Under the pieces are notes generated by a model, which saw nothing but the letters and a program-made list of their open reading frames with translations, ran no database searches and had not been told where the DNA came from. Positions 22,263 to 32,965 of a DNA stretch of 64,000 nt are shown here, piece by piece (position 1 is the first letter of the stretch; every line of letters starts with the position of its first letter). A program made the translations under genes and the position numbers. Source of the DNA: Clarkia xantiana subsp. parviflora (taxonomy: Eukaryota > Streptophyta > Magnoliopsida > Myrtales > Onagraceae); contig JAPTYO010000017.1 in assembly GCA_036873135.1 (NCBI GenBank), positions 7,564,001 through 7,628,000 on the forward strand. Reading direction: 5' to 3'.

Positions 22263-23004
22263 TGTTGGATCATGGTTGGAACTCTGGTACGGTCTTGACG
22301 GCGATCCAAACTCCTTCGCTCCACGTAATCCTGCAAGAGGGGATAGGCCGGGCGGTGACCCAAAATCCCTCTCCGATGCTTAAATGAGTATCTCGATAAT
22401 CTCAATAAACTGGCAAGCAAAAGTCTCAGTATGAAAACGTATCTTGATCTGAGGTAAATTCTGCCCTTTTATAGGCGAAGAGCTACCTCAGTTACCTGGT
22501 GAACCGCTGGGGCGGTTAGCCCACGTTCCGCTTATCTCGGTCACGATCCCACCTATCTCGGCCATGATCTCGCCTATCTCGGCCACGCTCCGCGTATCTC
22601 GGCCACGATCCCACCTATCTCGGCCATGATCTCGTCTATCTCGGCCACGCTCCGCGTATCTCGGCCTCAACCTCTGATAGCAAGTCCCGACCAATATCGG
22701 GGACTCCAGAGTTATCTCATTGTGTCACCGCTCGGGGCCCCTCGTCATCGTGACAGGGCCAACATTCTCAGAGATTCATCATCGGGGCCTACTTAAAGGC
22801 ATCTCATTGGGGCCTATTTAAAGGCATCTCATCGGGAGCGCCCAGCTCGCCTATCGGGACCGACTCTATCGGGACCTTTCACCATCGGGACTCCCTCTGT
22901 CGGGACCCTTCGAATTGGTCTTCTTGACCTCTTTTAGGGCCCAGTGGGCCTATTCACCGTTTACTCGCCGTTAAAGGGCCTAACAGCCATAGCAAAACCC
23001 ATCA
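22263..23004 (-). repeat. Tat-1 right LTR (5' LTR)
   Basis: 742 bp, TG..CA, followed by TSD CCTCC (23005-23009). CCTTTTATAGG at 22465-22475 gives TATAAAA on the minus strand and would drive gag-pol. Confidence 0.97.
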
Positions 23005-23009
23005 CCTCC

Positions 23010-23605
23010 CTGCCTGTTTGTTTCCATGATTCGGCCGGGTATGGCCTCTCATAGTAAGTTGCGTTGGAGCAAGATCCCTGCGGTCATGCATTTTAGTAGT
23101 GTGGGTTGGAAACCGGAGGCTGTCTTCCCTGGCTCATTGAAGCTTCTCTTCGGGGAGTGTCTTGAGACATTGTCCCCATTGTAGGGTATGCATAAACAGG
23201 TGGTGGCGGAGGTGGGGGAGGCGGTGATTGTGGAGGCGCATAGCCTTGGTTTCTCAGGTTTTCTCTAAAAGCCAGAAGTTCTTCAATCGCTGCCATTATT
23301 GCGGGCATTATAGTGGGAGCGGTTTGGGCACCTTGAGTACCTCTACTCTAGGGTTGCTGGTTTTCAGCTGGCATCCCGTAGGGTTGTTCCTCTTCTGTGT
23401 GTGCTCTACATTCGAACACTGGTGGTGGTTCGTTGGTTTGGGCGGTATGTTCCTACTGTGCGCTTAGAGTTGGCACAGAGGAGGCTGTGGATACAGCCTC
23501 GGGAATGTTAGAAGGGCCTGCCTGACCCCTTCTTGGTGGTGCTTGCTTATATGCTTCCGTAGTAGCCTTCCTTTTTCATCGTCTTAGACCTTCTTCTCTT
23601 GCCAT
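23010..23605 (-). pseudogene. GagA-1 gag, N-terminal part
   Basis: The ATG at 23605 on the minus strand starts MAREEGLRR, and in-frame stops follow. The longest open piece (23308-23093) is MPAIMAAIEELLAFRENLRNQ followed by a polyproline run (nine P) and a Tyr/Pro-rich stretch. The same motif begins gag in GagB (32096) and, more weakly, GagC. The segment stops at the Tat-1 TSD at 23009 and continues at 4159. Confidence 0.7.
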
Positions 23606-23676
23606 TTATGGGTTATTGGGAGGCGGAGAGTTGCTTGTCATTGCTGTCGGTAGTGTATGACTTGTTATGATCGTAT

Positions 23677-23695
23677 TTCGCAGACGGCGCCAAAA
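23677..23695 (-). promoter_or_regulatory. GagA-1 primer binding site
   Basis: The reverse complement TTTTGGCGCCGTCTGCGAA sits between the LTR (start 23696) and gag. The core TGGCGCCGTCTG equals that of the Tat elements. Confidence 0.7.
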
Positions 23696-24295
23696 TGTTG
23701 CGACCCTGACTAGACGGAGTGTCGGGTCTTGGTATGGATGTGTAGATGCGCCTCGGGTTGTTGGTATGTCGGGTCTTCGCACGTGTCCGAGAGTCTGCAT
23801 CTCCGGATACTTGCACGAAGGGTAATATCGCACGCCACGTGGAGAGGGGTGGAGTGCGATGAACCCTCTCCGAAGCTTAAACAAGAAATCTTAGAGAGAG
23901 AAAGCTAGAAATAGGTCAGATCTTCCTTGTCAACTTAATTATGAAATGGGTGACCAAGTGTTCTATTTATAAGGAAACTTGGACTCTAAGCCGGTTTTGA
24001 ATGGTCCAACGTCGGTTTAATGTAAAATATGAACCGGACATGGACGAGCGTAAAGTTGACGTCGGGAAGCCCTACACCTGTTGTGTATACATATATATAA
24101 GGGTTCGCGCGTCTTCGCCGGGAGCAAATTGGATTGTGGTGACAATCCGGATAGGTTTTTCCTCCAAGACACGCGTGTACGTGTCCTGAACCGTTTTAAA
24201 CTCGTGGGTGAATATTTTTGAGCCGTTGGTCGGTTTTACGTGTAAACGAAGTCCGAATAGTTTAAAAAGTACCCACACCGGACGTATACCCATCA
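23696..24295 (-). repeat. GagA-1 5' LTR
   Basis: 600 bp, starting TGTTGCGACCC and ending TACCCATCA. A minus-strand TATA box (TTATAAATAG) is at 23964-23972. The flanking plus-strand sequence at 24296 is a copia-type LTR. GagA-1 therefore appears to have inserted into it, with the other half of that LTR outside the window. The matching LTR of GagA-1 is not in the window. Confidence 0.75.
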
Positions 24296-25735
24296 AGGGG
24301 GACCTCTACCGTAACAAGACTGGCTAACAACCAGGGGGGCAAACTTGGTTACGCAAAACGATCATTTGGTTTCGGAGTAACACGACTTGATCTTCGTTTT
24401 GCACATCGCAGTGATAAACTCTGTTCGTCATTAACCACATTCTGGGCCAAATGAAAATTGTGCGATAGCATTGTTGACATATCCCACTCCTGACAATGTT
24501 CGGTATGCTATTGACGCATGCTTCATACTACGCGTGCCATGTTCAATAACAGGGTCAGGCTCGGTTATGCTAGGTAGAATCCTCGAGATTCGGATGGGCG
24601 CAAACTTTTTCACCTCGAGCGTGTGATTGATCCCGGGAGCCTTATGAAGAGGCACCCGAAGTATCCTCATGGGCTCAGAACTCATATCTAAGGTCAGGCT
24701 CAATGTTCGCTTCTCAGCGTACGAGTGTAGTGTTGAAGAAAAAGGCCAAGTGACCACATCTTGGAAACGGTTGGGTTTGACTAAGGGTATGAATGATGGG
24801 AATGGTCAAGTTCACATGTAATTCACTGACTCTTGTATTCACTAGGTGGCCACTAGCCGGATATTAGTTGAAGGTTGTGAATACTTGTACGGATGCCTTG
24901 GAGAAGTATTCCTATGTGGAAACTAGGTAATTGGAGAATTAACAGTTGACCTATGATACATCGCGACACAATTTAATGTATTTAATAGGTTGATTGGAAA
25001 TAGGGAATCAACGTTCTGCGGGCGCTACGATGCCCGTCGTATCCGCCGGTCGCACAGCAAACCTCGTATGAACTATTCGGAAGCAAGGACAAGATCGAAA
25101 AAAATGAAATGATGATGTGATTTGGGCAACAATATATTAACAGGCATCCTCCCATTCCGGCGAGTGGGAGCTGTTAATATGGTGATAGGGCGCGGTAATG
25201 GAAGCCCGTTAATATGTATATGTTACCTGAGACAATTGGGTAAATGTCACATTAGGGAAATTGGGCTAGACCTAAATCCCTATTGACATGAGAGGCCCAA
25301 AATTGAGCCTCTCCTATACACTAGGCCGGCCAAATATTATAGGTAGGGCAAAGTGGACTTTTGTCCACTTTTCTACTCCTATAAATAGAGAGTGTTTGGG
25401 TTTTTATTAAAGAGAATCCTAATTCCTCCTATGTTGTCATTTAAGAGAAAACCCTCATCCCTAAACTCTCCTAGTTCGTCTGAAGCACAAAAAACCAAGG
25501 GTGTGCCAATTTGCTTTGAGCAAACACTCCAAAGATCTGTCCCTGCCAAGAATCAATCAGAGGCTTTGTTGTGGAGACTATACCACGTAGGGCTTCCTTA
25601 ACAAGAACCTCTACGAGTGACGTATGGTGGATCGAGAACTCCCTCAACAAGATCATGGGACTACGGAAAGCGATTAAGGTATGTTCACATCTTCCGCTGC
25701 GTAATCTTGATTACTAGCATTTACCGTATTTAAAT
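24296..25735 (+). repeat. Copia-type LTR fragment (copy 1)
   Basis: Aligns along its length with 43150-44625. Shared blocks include CGATCTTCGTTTTGC-type sequence, GATCCCGGGAGCCTTATGAAG, a GAAGCAAGGAC block, GGACTTTTGTCCACTT and the end CCGCTGCGTAAT..GATTACTAGCA. CCTATAAATAGAG near 25378 is a plausible TATA box about 340 bp from the right end, which fits a plus-oriented LTR with R/U5 to the right. The CCGCTGCG..ACTAGCA ending is typical of Ty1/copia LTRs. The left end is cut by GagA-1. The open frames inside are not genes. Confidence 0.55.
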
Positions 25736-25794
25736 TTCCATAGTATTTAGCCATGTAACCCGACACCCAGGTACGGTGGAGCTTGCCCAGTCAG

Positions 25795-26985
25795 TTATAT
25801 TTTTTCCGAGGAACGCTTGCATTGTCTCGCCTGGGGGAGGTAACTTGTCTTGCAGGATGCTGTCGTATAATTTTTCAACTCCTATGTTCAAAGGAGTGAC
25901 AGTATAATTTGCGATGTTGCTTTCCACCCTGCTTGTGCTTGTATGTGCGAATACCTTCCCTTGGCTTATGTGTGGTTTGCACCACCCCAGTTCTTGCTCG
26001 CACAATTTCCCTTTCAAGCATGTCTTTGAGATCACTCATTGTCTAGGTTGTCCTCCATCCATAAACTCTACCGAAGAGGAGGAATGATCAAGCGTTCATG
26101 TTCATTGCCTCCCTAGTTGCCTTCACCAAGGCAGCATTCAACGTGTAGCGCTTGAAGTAGTTCCAAGTTGACTATCCATCTCCTTGTTTGATATCCCAGA
26201 CACTTTGTAGTAATGGGACTAGCTGGTGATTTGCCATGTAACCAGGCGCGAAGACCTGCTCGAACCGCTCCTTCTCGACTTGTCGAGTGCCTTCTCTTTC
26301 AAATGTGCCTAACCTTATCATGGAAATATATAGTTGTTTTTTTACGCCTTAGAGTGTTTACATAGCAACGACGTGGTGCAGTTTGGTCGCCCAACACTTC
26401 TCCAATTCCATTCCCGGTTGGGAACTTCATTTTTTGGTGTGCAGTTGAAGGCACTATCTCCTACGGGTTGATTGTTTTCCTCTCCAATATTCTGTGGTAT
26501 GCCTCCAGGGTCTCAACCACTATGAAGTTGACATTGATGTCAATCCTTTTCCATCCTTCACCCAGTATTACTGGGAGTGTGATTGTCCCCAAGGGGAATG
26601 TCGTTGCACCAGCGAAGCTTATCAGGGGGTAGCTTCTAGGACTCTACTTTGGTTCGTCCAAGCTGCTCCAGCACCTTAATGGTTAGGATATCTGCAGAAC
26701 TTCCTCCATCAACGAGGATTCGGTTGACGTCGTAGTTCGCAATTGGCATGGTGATTACCAGTGCATCGTCGTGGGGGTAGACTATATGCTTCATGTATTC
26801 TTTGGAGAACATGATGACAAGGTCTTCTTGTTCTCCCCTTGGCATCTTGCCATACTTAGGATGTGTTTCTGCTTGCGAAGCATAAATGTTCCTTGCATGC
26901 GATCCTTGCCCCCCGGCAGCTTGTCCTCCGTGAATGACGTTGATCACACCTCGCTTGGGAGGAGGTGGGTTATCATACACCTTCT
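25795..26985 (-). pseudogene. GagA-2 protease and downstream segment
   Basis: The minus frame 26980-26640 runs from a basic linker (RGVINVIHGGQAAGG) to KHIVYPHDDALVIT and then RILVDGGSSADILTIKVLEQL, which has an intact DGGSS active-site motif. The linker NVIHGG is also the gag/protease junction in Tat-1 and Tat-2, so the families share this architecture. Below 26640 the frame is broken. Pieces equivalent to GagA-1 2534-1851 reach 25795, including LCEQELGWCKPHISQGKVFA (26005-25940). No RT follows. Confidence 0.75.
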
Positions 26986-26989
26986 CATT

Positions 26990-28228
26990 TCCTTTTTTTT
27001 TAGCTAGGATTCTCCTTGGATCCTTTTCGGGGTGTTGTCACCTTAGTCAACAAAGTGCTTCGACTCCCCTCTCTGAATCACATTGTTGATTCGCATTTTC
27101 AGGCTAAAACAGCTATTGGTGTCATGGCCATATACCTCGTGGTTTTCACACCACTTTTTCGTTTCTTTCCCGGGCCTTTTCGCGAGTTGTTGGGTTCTCT
27201 CCAGATATTGGTTTCCTACATCTTCTTTAGGATTACCGTCAATGGTGTGTTCAACGGGATAATGTTTGCAGCTTTTACCTCCCTTGGTCGTTGAAAATCG
27301 ATCTGATTCGGACATTTCGGCTGTGGCTGCCATTGCCTTTTCTGCTGGTTCCCCTGGAATTTTTTTCGTTGTCCCGGCTTCTCCTTGTTGCACAAGGCTT
27401 TCATCTTAGCCTTAGCTTTATTCCTGAACCTTTTGAGGTCCACAAACACCTTTACCCGCGAGGCTAACTCTTCCAAAGTCTCTGCCGACATTTTCTCGCC
27501 TAGCGCGAAGCCTAGGCGGCCTAAGTTCCGAATGAACGCCCTGATTATTTCACACTCAGACAAATTTTTCTGTATGTCTTCAATGTTCTGATTGAAACGG
27601 ATGTAGTAGTCAACCAAAGATTCGTCATGTTGTTGTTGCACATAATCCAGCGCATTCGACCCTTTCAGCAATTTGTGTTCTCCCATGTATCATTGGTTGA
27701 ACTTGGCCTTTAAATATGGCCATGAGTCCACACTTTCTTTTGGGAGGGACAAAAACAATGTGCAGCAGAATCTGTCAAGGTTTGCGGGAATGTGACGGCC
27801 ACATGATTCGGGTTGGTTTTTCTCCCTAGCAGGGAAGCCTCGTACTGCTGCACGTGCTCAATAGGGTCTCCTTTGCCAGAGTACTTCTCAATCCTTATAT
27901 TATTCAGGATTCCCGAAACCTGATTGTGTAAGAGCTCTTATGTGAAAGGATGAGAAGCACACTCGGACATGACGTGCATTGCCCTAACCCTTGATTGTTT
28001 CAGCATTTGCTCTATCAACACCTCCAAGTTTTTGGCGATTAGCCCCGTGATGGGGACATTGTCATCCCGTGTAGGCATCCTCTAATTGGTATTTGGGTTC
28101 CTAGCCATGTTCTACCCCTGGCTTGGTTGGTAGTGGGAGTCCTCCTTATACTATTGCTGGAACAGCTGGCTTGGTTGCCTCCATGAGTCCGCAAGGTTGG
28201 CCTCCCCTCGTAGGGTGTGTACGAGCGG
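26990..28228 (-). pseudogene. GagA-2 gag
   Basis: Minus-strand pieces in order: 28060-27700 (capsid start with ASHPFT-like, SGKGDPIEHVQQYEASLLGR and NPNHVAVTFPQTL, broken by a gap near 27755), and 27686-27216 (GEHKLLKGSNALDYVQQQ, DESLVDYYIRFNQN and SECEIIRAFIRNLGR, then EELASRVKVFVDLKRFRNKAK). A zinc knuckle CENHEVYGHDTNSCFSLKMR follows near 27160, with all four metal ligands in place. Frameshifts occur near 27690 and 27220. This is a typical plant retrotransposon gag. The N-terminal polyproline part seen in GagA-1 is not recognised beyond the hAT insert. Confidence 0.8.
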
Positions 28229-28447
28229 TAGGGGCGGAGCCATATTAGAGAAAGAGGCACATATTGTCCTACATTCTCTGTCAGTTTATACAAATTTTAT
28301 AGATAATTTTTCACTCATAAATAATTATTGAGCACCTTAATTATAGCTCTTCCATTCACTTCCTCTTTCTAAATTTATTGCTTTTCATTTCTAACTCTTG
28401 TCACATCCCCGTCTCACCATTCTCTCTCTAGTTTTATCCTTCCTTAA

Positions 28448-28510
<63 letters not shown>

Positions 28511-28987
28511 CATGCAGTTATTCAATTACTCTTTCGTCCATTTTTTTCCAAAACCAATTGAATAATTTAATACAAATATAAAAATTCTAAATTAACCTAC
28601 TTGTGCTCAAATTCAGTATTGTGGTTCTGTAAGTGATTATAGACAAATTAATTTATTGAAGACAATCAATTTGATTTTCTAGGCTAGTAAGTTTTAAATA
28701 CATTTATATTTTTGTACTGGTTTTATTTATAATTTTATGTTTTATTTGTTTTGATTTAATAATTTTAAAATTAAATTGATGTATAACGTTATTCAAATTT
28801 TTTTTATTTCAAAACATGAAAATTCATATAAATGAGAACGGTAAATTTAGTGTTTTCATTTATTTAACTGTAATGCATTGATATAAATTTTACCAATTTA
28901 TACATACACTAAGATTTTTTAATATTGAATTTAAATTTTATTTTTAATGATGAACCCTTATTTTTTTAATTGCTGACTCCGCCGCTG
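28229..28987. mobile_element. Non-autonomous hAT-like element (759 bp)
   Basis: AT-rich insert with imperfect terminal inverted repeats: left TAGGGGCGGAGCCA, right end reversed CAGCGGCGGAGTCA. The flanks ACGAGCGG (28221-28228) and ATGAGCGG (28988-28995) match at 7 of 8 positions, an 8-bp duplication as in the hAT superfamily. The termini resemble the CAGGGGCGGAGCCA ends of Tip100-type elements. There is no coding capacity. It contains a (TA)n run at 28449-28502. Confidence 0.75.
28449..28502. repeat. (TA)n microsatellite, about 27 units
   Basis: An uninterrupted TA dinucleotide run inside the hAT-like element. Confidence 0.95.
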
Positions 28988-28995
28988 ATGAGCGG

Positions 28996-30733
28996 GCTCG
29001 TGGTACCCTCACATACCTTCACTATCGCCAATCTATTGACTATCATCTCACAGCTGTTTGTACATTGTACTACCCAAACAAATGTTGGCAGGTAACAGGC
29101 CTTTTGTAACAACGATATTAACGGGCCTAACTATTCAAAACTTTGCATGTATGTAGTGCCTTAATTTTCCCAATATATGGGCCTACATCATCAAGTTTTT
29201 TACTCAGAAACTCATGTTCAGGCCTTGGACTAATTAATTATTCATCCAGTATTTTTTTTTTGGGTGCAATTCCAGTATCCTGTTAACTGTTAAGTGGTGC
29301 CTTTCCCGTTCATCGTAGGTTTAGTTTTGTATCTCCTGCAAGATTATTTGTATCCCACTCTAGTTTCTTCTACTGGGAATGTAAAACCTTTTTTTTTTTG
29401 TTTTACCACGAGCGAGCTAACGAGATTAACTAATTGAATTATTGACAACAATTTTAATATCCTTTTTTTTTACTAGAATGATGGAACTTGGAAGCATTTA
29501 ATGAGGATCCATAATAACCCTTGATTAACTAACAAGCTATTACTTCTTTTGCAACCTAAGGTAGTCTTTGAGTGTACAAGTGGTAATTCGTGCAAGTTAC
29601 TCGTTACGCTAGTTCAAATGAATTGACAAGACCTGCATATGAAAATAGACCCTAGTTTGAATTTTTTTTCCCTTACATTTACTAACCTATGACGATTTTA
29701 TTATTACCATTGTTGCCTTTAGCTGCAAGTCATTGTTTCTTCCCCACCCCACCCCAAAGAGTCTATTTATTGCAAATAAAATCAAACTAGTCCGGATTAC
29801 AATTCAATAATAATAATGAGACTAGAGCAGATGACGATATAAAACCGAATTGAGAGGACACATCTTATTTTATATATTGACAATTTTTTTTTTCTTTAAA
29901 AAAATGTCCCTCGTAATCAAATTTCTGCGTCCGTCACTGCTTGAGAATGAGATGTAATGCCACTACATAATTGACAATAAAAGAAATTGTTAACTTCCAA
30001 ATCGCTAGCTAACATTTGAACACTGATAAATTGCTACCTAAATTTTTTTAACAATTTGCTAGCTTAGTTTCACTTTGTGGATAAATTATTGGTTGGCTTT
30101 TTTTTATACATTTTGCTAGTTTATATTTCGCTTTATCGACAACTTAATAGATCAGGTTTCCTTTTGATGACAGTTTACTTGTTCGTATTTTGCTAGGTGG
30201 ACAGTTTGTTAGCTATCAAATTGTTTCAAAAATGAAAATTGAGCTAGTAAATTCTTCACAAACTGAAATCTGAGCTAATAGTTTGTCCAAAAAAAATCTT
30301 CAACTATCAAATTGTCCACAAAACATAACTTGAGCTAGCCATCTATACAAAAAAAGAACACCAAACTACCAATTTATCTAAATGTTCAGTGTGAATTAAC
30401 AATTTATAAAATAATTCTGGCAAAAATAATTTATTCTTTTTCTTAATTTGCTTATAATTAAAACTGGACATTATTTTTTGATATTTTCATTTTGATTATA
30501 TATATATATATATATATATAAATTTAAAAAATAAAAGGTAAATTAAATGGGAACATTTTATCCCCTCCCATCGTATTTGATTGATAACACATTTCCCCGC
30601 CTAATTCTCATCTATGTGTACAGGTTATAAATTAAATATGAAAAATTGTAACATAATAATACAATCTGTATATTGATAATGTTTTTTATTTAAACATATA
30701 ATGTGAGATTTTCCCATTACACTTCATATGAAG
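28996..30733. other. AT-rich sequence without recognisable genes
   Basis: No open frame of note. There is a short (TA)n at 30497-30521. CTGCGTCCGTCACTG at 29925-29939 resembles the right end of a hAT-type element (reverse CAGTGACGGACGCAG), but I could not find the partner end. Between 29990 and 30420 the words GCTAGTTT, AATTTGTC and CTAGCAAATTG recur on both strands, which may be an old inverted-repeat element. Confidence 0.5.
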
Positions 30734-31478
30734 TGTTGGATATCTGCCCAATTCGGGTTCGTATTTACATTCAGGACTTCGCAAACACGCCGAAAACCAC
30801 AAATGGGTCCGAAAAACAAACACCCAAGGAACAAAACGGTCTGGACGCACGTATGCGTCCGGACCGGAACCTCCGGATTCCCATAAGGCAAACCGGACCT
30901 CTGGGTTGCCTAAGGCAATCCGGACCACGCCGGATGTCGAATCCGACGTGGTCCGAACCGTCAATGGGTACCGCGCGCATCCATTTTTATCGTCTGAACA
31001 CTGAGAAAAGTAGTTTTCCTAGGCCGAACTTAAACAAACCAGACGACGGTTCTTGCTTTCCTTTAAACCGGCGTCGCACCAAACAAAAACCGGGTTCGAT
31101 TCTAAGGTTGCCTATAAATAGAAGACCATGGCCACCCATTTTGACACATTCTCTAGATTTTGGCCTTGGAGCTCTAACCTCTCTCTAGAATATTTTCTCT
31201 CTCTAGACGCTCATTTAGGCATCGGAGAGGCCGGCACCACCCCCTTCCCCCCCCCCCCCCCCCCGTGCTGGTTATTGCCCTTCCTGGAGGTTAGCACCGC
31301 GCGAAGCCGACAACCGTACCTTGCTGACAGCCTACACTGCCGACAGTCGTACCTGTCCGACAAGTGCACATTGCCGACAGCCCCTTGGCGACATCAGAAA
31401 GTCCATTTCTGACACTCAACGTGTTCCCAACCCGAAGTGCTGAAGAGTCCGACTACCCGGTTGGATTTGGACGCAACA
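30734..31478 (+). repeat. GagB 5' LTR
   Basis: 745 bp, TGTTGGATATCTGCCC..GACGCAACA, followed directly by the PBS. TATA box TATAAATA is at 31113-31120, and an interrupted poly-C run is at 31243-31264. Its first 60 bases match the reverse complement of the end of the LTR at 41508-42122, which marks the two as related families. Confidence 0.8.
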
Positions 31479-31501
31479 CTTGGCGCCGTCCGCAAGATTC
31501 G
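31479..31501 (+). promoter_or_regulatory. GagB primer binding site
   Basis: CTTGGCGCCGTCCGCAAGAT touches the LTR end. It shares TTGGCGCCGTC with all the Tat, GagA and GagC elements here. Confidence 0.75.
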
Positions 31502-31599
31502 AACAAGAAGCAATCGCTCCCAACGATAGCTAGATGGCAAACGTACACGTGATCCATGGAGACTTTGACGCCGGAGGCGAGAGGTAATACAAGCGAGAA

Positions 31600-31881
31600 G
31601 TGTACGCTGCACAGACAACGCGCAAGTCCGAAGATGCTGTCATGAAGGATGCTGTCATGAAGGATCTCGTCATAAAAGATGTCGTCGTGAAGGATGCCGT
31701 CATGAAAAATACCGTCAAGGAAGATACCGTCATGAAAGATGCCGACATAGAAGATGTCATTAGCTTCTCGTCAAAAGACAAAAAGCACATTGTGTACCCA
31801 CACAACGAAGCCTTAGTCATAACCACGCAGAAGCCGACGGGAAGTCAACCTAGACCTTCGAACATCCCCCAAGCTACTTAG
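31600..31881 (+). pseudogene. Repeat-coded VMKDA peptide joined to a protease fragment
   Basis: The frame encodes about eight imperfect copies of a five-residue repeat (DAVMK, DLVIK, DVVVK, DAVMK, from 15-bp DNA units at 31630-31745). It then reads SSKDKKHIVYPHNEALVITT. The latter is the segment that precedes the catalytic motif in the GagA protease (FSKEYMKHIVYPHDDALVIT), but here it stops before DGGSS. It sits upstream of gag rather than downstream. This is a rearranged piece of the element, not a working enzyme. Confidence 0.6.
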
Positions 31882-32095
31882 ACCGAAAACCCCCGGAAGC
31901 TATTGCTTCCTCCGTACCAACCAAAAGCGTGCATGCCACACAGCACGACCAAGAAATCCAGAACGCAACACGCGTAACACCTTCTCCTGGGTACAAGCCT
32001 AGGGCGTACATCAATAGTTCCCTTACGGGACGCCAGCTGAGGGTGTTCAGCAACAGGAAGGAGGTGCCAACCCAGCGCCATCAGTCACACCCGCC

Positions 32096-32965
32096 ATGAT
32101 GGCAGCTCTTGAAGAACTGATAGCATTCAGAGAGAATCTGAGAAACCAATGATTTGTTCCGCCACCACCACCTCCACCACCGGTCAACGGCCAAGCCTCC
32201 GCGGCAAGAGCAGTTTCGCACGACATCGGACGACAAGAGTCACAACAACAAGGAGGAGGAGGAGGCCAATACACAGAAGGTACATTCCAGTACCATCAAC
32301 CAAGTCAGGAGCCAGCACGTGCATACACTCCGTACGGAAGTATGCATCATTCGGAAGAAGCAAGGAGACAACCTCCTCGTACCCGTTCGCAGCAGCACTA
32401 CAAGGAAGTCTCCCTCCAACGAACAAGTCAAAACAATGCTGACATCCATCGCAATGCTGGATGGAGAAGACCTTTCATCAATAAAGACATCCTAATCACA
32501 GGTCTCACAGCAAAGGCCTTGGAGGCCATAACCGAAAGGAAGATGCGAGAGTCAAAGATGAAAGGAATGCACGTGTTGGAAGAGAATGTGTCGCATCCAT
32601 TTGCTGACGAGTTGGTGTACAGCCGCGTCACAGACACTCTGTATAGACTGGGAGGAGACAAGTATCGAGGAAAGGGAGATCCAATCGAACTCGTGCAACA
32701 GCACGAGGCGTCCTTGCTAGGAAGGACAACACCGCTCCCGACGTGTCCTCACCCGACGCGTCTTCTCCCGACAGGTCCGTTCCCGACGTGTCCGCTCCCG
32801 ACGTGTCCGCTCCCGACGTGTCCTCACCCGACGCGTCCGCTCCTGACAGGTCCGCTCCCGACGCATCCGCACAAATCCCGGATTTTCCCGAAAATCCCCA
32901 ACGAGAGCATGCACCAACTACACCCATGCAATGGAGCCTCAAGCATTCTATTCGCACAAGACTAA
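32096..32965 (+). pseudogene. GagB gag, truncated
   Basis: ATG at 32096 starts MMAALEELIAFRENLRNQ, then one stop (TGA where GagA has GGA), a polyproline run and a Gln/Gly-rich region. The same frame continues open through 32965. Residues encoded by 32570-32735 (MHVLEENVSHPFADELVYSR..KYRGKGDPIELVQQHEASLLGR) match the GagA capsid start. The frame then enters a repeat (PTCPHPTRPL type) at 32740-32870, so the rest of capsid and the zinc knuckle are missing. Only one substitution separates the N-terminal half from an open frame. Any product would lack the parts needed for particle assembly. Confidence 0.7.
32740..32872 (+). repeat. 12-bp repeat GTCCGCTCCCGAC
   Basis: About ten imperfect 12-bp units (CTCCCGACGTGT, CACCCGACGCGT) replace the second half of gag. 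Related words (CCCGACATGTGCGCACC, GTCCGCACC) recur at 34322-34372, which suggests the stretch between them belongs to the same array family. Confidence 0.75.

Larger units (their letters stand above)
4165..23004 (-). mobile_element. Tat-1: Ty3/gypsy Tat-like retrotransposon with antisense gene, internally deleted
   Basis: The element is bounded by 742-bp LTRs (4165-4906 and 22263-23004), each TGTTGG..CCATCA, with a 5-bp target-site duplication CCTCC at 4160-4164 and 23005-23009. The orientation is minus: the PBS abuts the right LTR, gag starts at 22224, and pol runs leftward to about 18480. A spliced-looking gene on the plus strand (5393-8106) lies between pol and the 3' LTR. Without the nested GagC (8642-18439, plus one GGCAC) the element is about 9 kb. 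The LTRs differ at roughly 17 positions by eye (about 2%). The protease, the N-terminal half of RT and the integrase core are deleted, so the copy cannot move by itself. Confidence 0.95.
1..24295 (-). mobile_element. GagA-1: gag-protease LTR retrotransposon, split by nested insertions
   Basis: Minus-strand LTR element whose 5' LTR is 23696-24295. The gag N-terminus is at 23605-23010, and the rest of gag and the protease resume at 4159 and run down to about 1.85 kb. The left part, 1-1.8 kb, is the non-coding tail with tandem repeats, and the 3' LTR lies beyond the window. Positions 4160-23009 are a later Tat-1 insertion: CCTCC flanks it on both sides, and removing the insert with one CCTCC joins the two gag halves. 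No RT, RNase H or integrase is visible between the protease and the repeats. The family is recognised by comparison with a second copy at 25740-28228. Confidence 0.8.
25740..28995 (-). mobile_element. GagA-2: second gag-protease element copy, fragment
   Basis: Aligns collinearly with GagA-1 (1770-4159) from about 25740 to 28228. It resumes for a short distance after the hAT-type insertion, where the flanks ACGAGCGG / ATGAGCGG join up. No LTR or PBS belonging to it is found, so both ends are lost. It gives the better-preserved view of the family coding region. Confidence 0.75.

Noticed and set aside
24296..25735. 5' part of a coding gene
   Set aside because: The sequence is duplicated at 43150-44625 with many stops and ends like a copia LTR. 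It is non-coding.
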